DNA from: Piromyces finnis
Lineage: Eukaryota; Neocallimastigomycota; Neocallimastigomycetes; Neocallimastigales; Neocallimastigaceae
DNA: 64,000 nucleotides
Direction of reading: 5' to 3'
Assembly: GCA_002104945.1 (NCBI GenBank)
Contig: MCFH01000003.1
Span: forward strand, 310,001 to 374,000
In this document: positions 55,835-64,000 of the stretch, one piece after another
Position numbering within the stretch: the first letter of the stretch is position 1
Layout of the letters: each line of letters begins with the position of its first letter
Position numbers and translations under genes: made by a program
The notes under the pieces: generated by a model
What the model saw: only the letters and a program-made list of their open reading frames with translations
Told to the model about the DNA's origin: nothing
Database searches by the model: none

Positions 55835-56735
55835 ATAAAATAGTTTATTTATTTATCAACCTTATATATCTAATCCTAATTTAAAAAAATAATCATCATA
55901 AATTTTATCTATACCTTTTATACCATGATTATATATATATTACTATTATTTTATTATTATTATTATTATTATTAATAATTATCGATTTATTATTTATATT
56001 AAGAAAGAAAAAAAATATTCTTCCTTATGAATTATTTTAAATATGTATATACATTTAAAACAATACTTTAATAGTACCTAATTATTATTAAAATTAAATA
56101 AATATCTTAAATTTTATATACTTGTATTATTTTTTATGTTTGCCTTTTAGTCTTTACAAATATCAAAGATATATTTTTTTTCGGAAAAATAATTCAAAAG
56201 TTAAAATGAAAAAAAGTAATACACCAAATGCAAATGTGAATTTAATGAAGATAAAAAAAGGGGGAGGTGAAATAAGGAATTTAGAATGTCATTGACAACT
56301 TTGAAACCTAACAATAACAAATAAAAATACAAAAAAAAAATAAATAAATAAAAACTTATCGAAATAAAAAAAAATCTTTATAAATATACATATATATTGA
56401 AGCTTTTTATTTATTTATTTATTCATTTATTTATTCATTTATTTATTTATTTATTCATTTATTTATTTATTTATTTATTTATTTATTATTTGGTTATTTG
56501 GTTAGTTGTTCATTCATTAAAAAAAAAATAAATAAATTTAAAAAAGTAAATTTTTAAAGTTATAATAAATATATAATATCATATAATTCATAATTTTATA
56601 TTTTAAAAAAAAAAAATTGAAAAAAAGAAGGAATAAATATAATAAAAAAGAGTATAAATTTAATATTTAAATATGTATTTATATTTTTATTTATATTTAT
56701 AATAAAGAAAAAAAAAGGAAAAAAAAGAAAAAAAA
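55835..56735. other. Intergenic region with TTTA repeat between the transglutaminase-like genes
   Basis: This AT-rich spacer holds a TTTA/TTCA tetranucleotide array at about 56408-56487 and an A-rich leader before 56736. No gene is seen. Confidence 0.75.
56408..56487. repeat. (TTTA)n microsatellite with TTCA variants
   Basis: About 20 tetranucleotide units, several changed to TTCA, lie between two paralogous genes. Confidence 0.85.
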
Positions 56736-58022
56736 ATGAATTGTAATTTAATAATTCTCCTTTTTTTATGGACAAGTTTTATTTTATTAACATATTCTCA
56801 AAAAGTAGTAGAAATAGAAGAATTCAATGACAATGATGATGATGATGAAACGGTTTTTACCGGTACCATTATTAAATATTTAAATGTAACTGAAGAAATG
56901 GAAGCTGAGAAGGAAGAAAATGAAGTTACTACAAGTGCTACCGTCAAAATATTTAATGAAACATTTTATCATCAATTAAATAGTAATGAAAAGTTACTAT
57001 ACGATTTTTTGTATGAACAATGTAGTCAGGAAAGACCAAAAACTCGATTTGTTGCATTAATTGATGATTACATTGATAAAAGTAAAGTAACGATGGAGCG
57101 TGTCATGACAAGTTTTGTTTTTGATAATCCTCAATTTTGGTGGATTGAAACGTATACTATTACAATAAAAAATGCATGTCGACGTTTAGAAGATAATAAC
57201 TATAAAATTTTAACCAATGTTACGGTGGATTTTGTGTCAAAAAATAGTATTTTGAATTGGATCACGGACGAAGATATTTATAAAATGAATCAAGAAATTC
57301 AATTAGAAACTGATATTCTTCTCTATCAAATTGAATTGTTGAATATTCATACGAAATACCAGTTATTACAATACCTTCATGATTATATTATTCGAAATAC
57401 CGTTTATAATACCACTGCCCCTAGTTATGTTCATACTATCTATGGTCCCTTGGTAAAACATGTTGGAGTATGTTCAGGTTATTCTGAAGTATTTAAATAT
57501 ATTGCTTCCTTTTTCGGTATTAATGTTGTCCTGGCCAGGAGTCTTACACATGAATGGAATTATGTGAAAATAAATGATAAATGGTATGTTATTGATGTCA
57601 CCTGGGATGATCCAGGAATTCCTAAACAATTGTATGACTATATAAAAAAGGAATGGAAAAAGATTATTCATCGACCCAATAAAGGAGATTATTCTAACCT
57701 CTCCTATGACTATTTCTTAATAGGATCAAATACTCTTAATGAAGATTTAGAATCCAGTAAAGAACATACACTGATTTATTCCAATTTTAAAAATAGTAAT
57801 GTTATTGTCTATCCAACAACAGAAACGAAGGATTATGTTTATAATCCTTTATACTTTGAATATGTGGAAAGAATCCGGGAGGAAAGTACCAATATTTCAG
57901 ATATTAATTTAAATTCAACAGAAAATTCTTTACCCAATAATGATAATGCCAAAAAAGGAAATCTTTCTTATTATTTTGCTTTACTTACACTTTTATCTAT
58001 TTTTATTAACATTGTTTTCTAA
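56736..58022 (+). CDS. Secreted/surface transglutaminase-like protein
   Basis: This is a single exon of 428 aa, related to the gene 900 bp upstream. It starts with a signal peptide (MNCNLIILLFLWTSFILL) followed by a short acidic stretch. The transglutaminase-like core carries the triad C246 (GVCSGYSEV), H272 (LTHEWNYV) and D287 (VIDVTWDDP), closer to the common bacterial form of these motifs than the first copy. Shared blocks with the neighbour include FWWI, LHDYII or LHDYLI, HTIYG or YTIYG, and YDYFLIGS or YNYFLIGS. The C terminus is a hydrophobic segment ending at the stop, preceded by small polar residues (NNDNAKKGN), consistent with GPI anchoring. It lacks the Thr tract. Absence of introns and the bacterial-like core point to gene transfer followed by duplication, as inference. 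Confidence 0.86.
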   Translation: MNCNLIILLFLWTSFILLTYSQKVVEIEEFNDNDDDDETVFTGTIIKYLNVTEEMEAEKEENEVTTSATVKIFNETFYHQLNSNEKLLYDFLYEQCSQERPKTRFVALIDDYIDKSKVTMERVMTSFVFDNPQFWWIETYTITIKNACRRLEDNNYKILTNVTVDFVSKNSILNWITDEDIYKMNQEIQLETDILLYQIELLNIHTKYQLLQYLHDYIIRNTVYNTTAPSYVHTIYGPLVKHVGVCSGYSEVFKYIASFFGINVVLARSLTHEWNYVKINDKWYVIDVTWDDPGIPKQLYDYIKKEWKKIIHRPNKGDYSNLSYDYFLIGSNTLNEDLESSKEHTLIYSNFKNSNVIVYPTTETKDYVYNPLYFEYVERIREESTNISDINLNSTENSLPNNDNAKKGNLSYYFALLTLLSIFINIVF

Positions 58023-59283
58023 TATTTAACCTTCTTTTGACATTAATAATAAACTTTCTTAAGCCATTTTATTAATATACACATGACCTATATGGTTATT
58101 TCATAAACCGCATAATGATTCACAAAGAAATAACAAACAAACAAATGAAAAAGCTTTATAAAAGATTATTGATTAATTACTTTAAAAGTTTTTTTTTTTA
58201 TAATATTATAAAAATTTGTCCATTTTTATCTATTATCATATAATTATTTACAAAATATACTATTGCAAAAAAAAAAAAGATTATGGAAAATTAAAATATT
58301 AATTATTTTATTAATTTCTTTATTTTATTTTTTAATACTAGGTATTCATTATATTTTTATTATAATATTATTCAATCTATTGATTATTGAATTCTTAATC
58401 CTTTGCAATATCTTTTTATTGTTAATAAAGTTTGCTTTTTATTCTCTTTTAATTTACTATTTTTATATATTTTAATAATTTTAAAATTGAAGGTTGAATC
58501 ATTTTTAAACTTAAAAATAAACTAAAAAGGTTACACTAAAAAATTTATATTTTTGGTTTTTTCATTATTTAAATGTTCATTCTTTTTTTTTTTTAAATAA
58601 AAATTAATGATGAATGGAATTTCAATTAATTCTCAATAAAGAATAATTATTAATATTAAAAAAAAAAGTTCATATGACTTTTATGAAGATATATGTGCGT
58701 TGTATGTTCTAAAATGTTATTTAATAATTTTTATAATGTTTTAACATTTCATAATGAATAGGATAAATATGCCATAAATTTCATTGAAAAATATTATTTA
58801 ATAATGTTATTAATATTTATAATGGATCAATATATGAATATATAATCTTATTTAATAATAAAAAGTTTATAAAATATTATTATAACGATACCGAGGAATA
58901 TAATGAATTTACATCTTTTTTTACATAGCCGCCATTATTAATACATCATTTTGAAATATATTAAAAAAAAAAGAAAAGTAATTATATATATATATATAAT
59001 AATTATAATACTTAAAAAAGTGTATATAAAGTATTTGATTTCCATTAAAAAGTAGTAAATAGTATCAATTCAATAATAAATATAATATAATAATTACAAT
59101 TATTTTGTAAAACTTGTAATTAATAATACTTAAATAAAAAAAAAGAAAAAATATTAAATTTAGCTTTTTTTTTTTTTTTTTTTTGTTATTGTTATTTTTT
59201 TATCTAATAAAGATTTTAAATATATTCAAAGTTTTTGATCTCTCTCTCTCTACATATCATTTTTTCATTTTTTACCTAAAAAA
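58023..59283. other. Intergenic region upstream of the TALE homeobox gene
   Basis: A 70-residue frame at 58263-58475 is composed of Ile, Leu, Phe and Tyr from AT-rich DNA and is not called. A T run lies at about 59166-59184 and a CT microrepeat at about 59240-59250. No RNA gene is seen. Confidence 0.65.
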
Positions 59284-61472
59284 ATGTGTTTTCTTGACAG
59301 TAAAAAAGTAAAAATACTTCATAATTTCACTTTTTTTTTTTCTTCGTATTACACAAAATAAATAATTTTTATTTTTTTTTTTTTTGTGATAAATATTTTA
59401 TTAAACTAATTTATTTTATTTTTATATATTCTTTCTATTATATCTAGTCTGAATGTATTTATTTCACTGAAGTTTGGTCTGAACTTCAAAAAATATCTAA
59501 ATCAGATACTACCTATTCTGTTATTTCTTCCACTTTTAGTGAATTAGACGTTCAACATAATTATGTCATTCAACTTATCTCAAGTCAACGTCAACCAACT
59601 AAAAAAGAATTTCAATCACTCCTTAGAATTATTCTCTTTCCAAGTCGTCGTTTAATTCGTTTTTTAGAAGAAAATCATTCCGTTACTAGTTTAGATAGTA
59701 AAAGAAAGACACAAGTCGCCATTCCATCTGATCTTGAACAACTTATTTTGGAATTATCTAATGAAACTTTTAAAACGACCACTACTAATAATAATGTTAT
59801 TAATAACGATAAAGATACTACTTTAATTTTTGGTCATCATCATGATTTTAATATTCCTATTATTATGAATACCTTTTCTCAAGAATCCGTTGTAAATGAA
59901 GCAACAATTAATGTCGATTCTACTTATCTTTACAAAGTTAAAGGTGAAGAAGATGAAGATGTTGAAAAAGAAAGAAAAATTAATAAAAACACCTATGATT
60001 TTTCTTCCCTTTCTTTCGAAGACAGAATTATTTTAAATGGAATTTGTGTAATGTTACAACATTTTTATCAAATATTTAAAATATTTTTCCCAAAATTTGA
60101 TTTTGATTATCGTTACACCAAATTCACCACCCTTCGCAACAAAAAATCAAAAAGGAATGAAATCAAAAATAAAAATAAAAAATTAGATTCTTCAAATTTA
60201 TTAAGTGAACTTGCTGCTTTCTCCACATCTGATCTTTCTATTTCACCACCAGTGATTCCTTCTGCTATATCCAATCAAATTTTTAATAGCAATAATAATA
60301 ATAATCATAATAATCTATCCATGATCAATCCTTTGATCCCTACCGCCACCACAAAATACGATGCTTATGATCCATTCAACTATTCGGATCTTTCAACAAA
60401 TTTAAAAATAGAACAAAACCACAATCCCATAAATCAAATTTATTTTACAGATTCCAACCCTTCCTACACCACTACACCATCCTCTTTACCGAACCACAGT
60501 ATATATTCTGTTTCTAGTGATGAGATGGTGCCTTCTTTCATTCCAAATTACCCAACTCTTCCATCTATAAACTCTACTAATAATTATAATACTATTTATT
60601 CCTATGGAACAACAATGCCTGTTCCATCTTATCATCACGACTTTACATCAACTATGCCATCCATTATATTGAAATCCAATGATGATAAAGCATTTAATGA
60701 TATTATCCTACCCTCTACTCAAACACAATCTCATTTATCTACTCAAGCTCAAACTGATTTTGATACACTTAGTTGTCATGCTTTTAATCCATCAATAGAA
60801 GAAATATATGTTGAAGATAATAAAAGAAAACTTTCTTTAGATTACACTCCTGGCATTGATACTACTAAAATATTTGAAGAAAGAAAATCATCTTTATTAG
60901 TAACACCAACTATTGGTAAGTGTTAATAGGATTAATAAATTTATTTATCTTTATATAGAAAGACATAAAATATATAAATTTATAAATTTTTAAAAACATA
61001 AAAAATTATTCATTTTTCTTTTTTTTTTTTTTTTTTGTTTTATTTAAACTCTAATAATAGGAGATAAAAAATTATTTATTGCTGTAGATGATATTTTCAA
61101 TTATATGGATTATTTAGAAAAATTAGCTATAAAATTAAATTGTTTCAGAGTTCGTCATATCTTACCAAAAGGAGCTTCTAAATTTTTAATGAAATGGATT
61201 AAAGAACATCGTCATCATCCTTATCCTACAAACACCGAAAAAGAAATGATGTGTAAGGAAACTGGACTTTCTAAAAAACAAGTAATTATCTTATTATATA
61301 TTTATATATATATAAATATATTACTATTATTATAATATTTGAATAAAAAAAATATATATATATATATATATAGGTATACTCAATTTTTTATATTTTTTAT
61401 TATTATTATTATTATAATTGGATATAGTTAAATTGTTGGTTTATTAATGCCAGAAGACGTTATATCAATTAA
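59284..61472 (+). CDS. TALE-class homeodomain transcription factor
   Basis: This is a nuclear DNA-binding protein. Exons 59284-59307, 59448-60915, 61061-61281 and 61428-61472 keep phase and give 585 aa. The homeodomain is at the extreme C terminus, from about residue 532: helix 1 (KGASKFLMKWIKEH), the three-residue loop extension with the TALE signature PYP (HHPYPTNTEKEM), helix 2, and the recognition helix (LNCWFINARRRYIN) ending at the stop. WFINARRR keeps the invariant Trp, Phe, Asn and Arg. The last intron splits the domain just before the recognition helix. The N-terminal 500 residues have two less repetitive parts (about 1-90 and 85 residues around 59990-60180) and a long Ser/Thr/Asn/Pro-rich region, a plausible activation region. 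The nearest fungal types from memory are Cup9/Tos8. The first exon (8 codons) is the least certain part. Confidence 0.88.
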
Positions 61473-62086
61473 CATAAAATGAATTTCATTTAATAATACA
61501 TAAATGTATTATTATTACTGAATCTTTTATATATAAAGAATTAAAACTATTAAAATACATAGCAATTTAATTATGATTAAATTTATCTCTGTATTTTTTT
61601 TTATTTTAACAAAAAAAAATAGCTTTATCCTTTATTGAATACATGTATATAATATAATAATAGGATATAAAACCCATAAATTCTAATTTTTATCTATTTT
61701 TTTTTCTTTTATTAATAAATTACATTACAATAAAAATCAACAGTTGAATAATAAAAATGTTGAATAATAAGAATAAAAGTATATAATTATAAATATATAT
61801 ATCAAATAGTATTATAAAGTTTGTTTCTTCTTTTTTTTTCTTCTCATTCATTATTTTCTTTTTCCCTTTTAGAAAAAAAAAAAACTTTTATGATTTATTA
61901 TTTATTCTGTCCCTCTTCATCCCATCCTAAAAGAAAATCTGTTAATTATTTTTACCTTTAATAGTATAACTGTGATTGTGATATTTCTTACTATTATTAA
62001 AAAATAAATAAAGGGAGTTTGAACGAAATAATTAATTACAAAAGGAATAATTTATCAAAGTAATAGAATTAATTATTACTATTACT
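61473..62086. other. AT-rich intergenic region, no gene recognised
   Basis: The stretch between the TALE gene and the minisatellite contains short homopolymers and TA tracts. No coding frame or RNA gene was seen. Confidence 0.7.
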
Positions 62087-62800
62087 GTGATTATTACCAT
62101 CTACCACTTACTACCTATCACCATTACCACTACTACGATGATTATTACTATCTACCACTTACTACCTATCACCATTACCACTACTACGATGATTATTACT
62201 ATCTACCACTTACTACCTATCACCATTACCACTACTACGATGATTATTACTATCTACCACTTACTACCTATCACCATTACCACTACTACGATGATTATTA
62301 CTATCTACCACTTACTACCTATCACCATTACCACTACTACGATGATTATTACTATCTACCACTTACTACCTATCACCATTACCACTACTACGATGATTAT
62401 TACTATCTACCACTTACTACCTATCACCATTACCACTACTACAATGATTATTACTATCTACCACTTACTACCTATCACCATTACCACTACTACGATGATT
62501 ATTACTATCTACCACTTACTACCTATCACCATTACCACTACTACGATGATTATTACTATCTACCACTTACTACCTATCACCATTACCACTACTACGATGA
62601 TTATTACTATCTACCACTTACTACCTATCACCATTACCACTACTACGATGATTATTACTATCTACCACTTACTACCTATCACCATTACCACTACTACGAT
62701 GATTATTACTATCTACCACTTACTACCTATCACCATTACCACTACTACGATGATTATTACTATCTACCACTTACTACCTATCACCATTACCACTACTACC
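62087..62800. repeat. 51-bp minisatellite, about 14 near-identical tandem copies
   Basis: The unit is 51 bp and contains TATCTACCACTTACTACC; 14 copies cover 714 bp. Copies are almost identical; rare variants include a first copy with ACCATC instead of ACTATC and one copy with ACAATG instead of ACGATG (about 62442). It is less AT-rich than its surroundings and strongly strand-asymmetric, with very few G on the plus strand. Because 51 is divisible by three, two plus-strand frames stay open (17-residue period), but there is no good start, no intron context and no conserved product, so I do not call a protein. The minus strand is closed by stops. Confidence 0.95.
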
Positions 62801-64000
62801 ACTATGATGACAATTACCTACTACCTACTTCCTCCTACAACTTTTTTCTTTTATTCCTAAAAATGAATTCCATTTTGTTCTTTAGCCTTAACCCTTTCAA
62901 ATTTTCCATTTTTCATTTTTCTTTTCTGTCACCATCTTCATCTCAATAAAAAGTTTAAATTTCATTTATTTTCATTATAATCTACAATATATTAATAGTA
63001 TATTAAATATAATATTTAATATATTATAAATATGAATATATTAAAATTATTATCAATTTCTATTTTTTATCAAGGAATAGTTGTTAATATAATAAATACA
63101 TATTATGATTATAATGAAATATATTAAAAATCAATTATAATAAATTCTATTGAATATTATTGGTGGGAATAAATCATGAAAATTTTAAAAGTCAGTTTTT
63201 TTTTTATTGATCAAAAAATGAAACAAGAGCAGAAAAAGTATAAGAAAAAAAGAGTGGAAAAAGAGGTTATTCTAAGTTATAATAAAAAAACAATATGAGT
63301 AGGGATGATGAAGAGAAAGAAAAGAAAAAAAAGAATTATTAATAAAAGGTAAAATAATTAATATAAATAGTTGATTCAAAATTCATAGGATTTATTGAAA
63401 AAAGAGAAAAAAAATAAAAATTCAAAAATCAGTACAAATAAAAAAATTAAAATTTGTAGCACTTTTTTTTACTACTTTTTTATGTTTTTATGGTGATTTA
63501 GTTGAATTGAATTCAGCTAAACTTCTGCCTAAAAAAACCTTTTTTTTTTTACTCTTTTCATTTTAAAATTTTTTCATTTTTGAAATGTCACAAAAAATTT
63601 CTCCAATTTCAATTACATCAACGTATTACATTTAATTACATTAATGTAATAAATGTTTTTAATTAAAAACCAACTTTATATTCTAAAAAAGGAATGATGA
63701 AAAAAAACTTTTTTTAACGATAACTTTGTGAATGAATAATGAAGGATGATAATAATGGTTTTTATACTATAAAATATTTATAATTGTTATCATTATTATT
63801 ATGATTATAATTACCACCATCATAATAATAATTATTACCTCTACCATTATAGTTTAATTTTTATATAAAAGTTTAACTTTTAAAAATATATTAAATTCTT
63901 GTTTATATTAAATAAATACAGAACAAACTTTTTTATTTTTTTTATGGTGTTAATAAATATAAATGTATATATAATGCCAACATAAAATAAAGTAATTTTT
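62801..64000. other. AT-rich intergenic region at the window's right edge
   Basis: The sequence after the minisatellite has no recognisable gene. It contains poly(A) and poly(T) tracts and a few short ATT-rich microsatellite stretches (about 63785-63840). Confidence 0.7.

Noticed and set aside
58263-58475. Hydrophobic 70-residue frame resembling a membrane protein
   Set aside because: All Ile/Leu/Phe/Tyr from AT-rich DNA; no conserved polar residues and no partner exon.
62087-62860. 257-codon repeat frame
   Set aside because: Begins at GTG inside the minisatellite, consists only of the 17-residue repeat, and a second frame is open too; treated as a non-coding repeat.

Overview
The window is nuclear DNA from an extremely AT-rich, intron-containing eukaryote, and the best fit is an anaerobic gut fungus (Neocallimastigomycota). 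The evidence is the long A, T and TTA/ATT runs, many short GT-AG introns, a fungal-type vacuolar aspartic protease, genes for building a flagellum (these fungi make flagellated zoospores), and several genes that look acquired from gut bacteria. The lineage is inferred from these traits. No rRNA, tRNA, CRISPR array or intact transposon was recognised.

Layout. 1-3773 holds no gene. 3774-4984 (+) is a branched-chain aminotransferase of bacterial appearance with one tiny 5' exon. 5692-15351 (-) is a 29-exon cytosolic carboxypeptidase of the CCP1/AGTPBP1 type (tubulin deglutamylase). 16885-18037 (+) is an alpha-tubulin N-acetyltransferase (ATAT1/MEC-17). 18748-34933 (+) is the dynein-2 heavy chain (DYNC2H1), the retrograde motor of intraflagellar transport. 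These three adjacent genes cover 29 kb and all act on ciliary microtubules. 36113-38424 (-) is a proteinase A/cathepsin D-like protease. 41087-42582 (-) and 46173-47562 (-) are two paralogous tetraspanin-like membrane proteins with repeat-filled extracellular loops and the same C-terminal tail. 47563-52569 is a 5 kb gene-poor stretch. 52570-53183 (+) is an unrecognised 167-residue protein. 54122-55834 and 56736-58022 (+) are two intronless, related, secreted or surface-anchored transglutaminase-like proteins with intact Cys-His-Asp triads. 59284-61472 (+) is a TALE-class homeodomain transcription factor. 62087-62800 is a near-perfect 51-bp minisatellite (14 copies).

Exon models were built by hand from GT/AG sites. 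They were accepted where reading phase stayed consistent across every junction and the product matched a known family. The models for DYNC2H1 (26 exons, 4279 aa), CCP1 (29 exons, 1932 aa), ATAT1 (7 exons, 187 aa), the aspartic protease (8 exons, 424 aa) and the TALE factor (4 exons, 585 aa) all close in frame. One CCP1 junction (near 10796-10830) is uncertain. Family comparisons rest on remembered sequences, not on a search.

How the genes fit together. The CCP1, ATAT1 and DYNC2H1 neighbours suggest a physical grouping of an eraser of tubulin glutamylation, a writer of tubulin acetylation and an intraflagellar transport motor. This is the most interesting feature of the window. The tetraspanin pair and the transglutaminase pair both look like products of local duplication of cell-surface genes.
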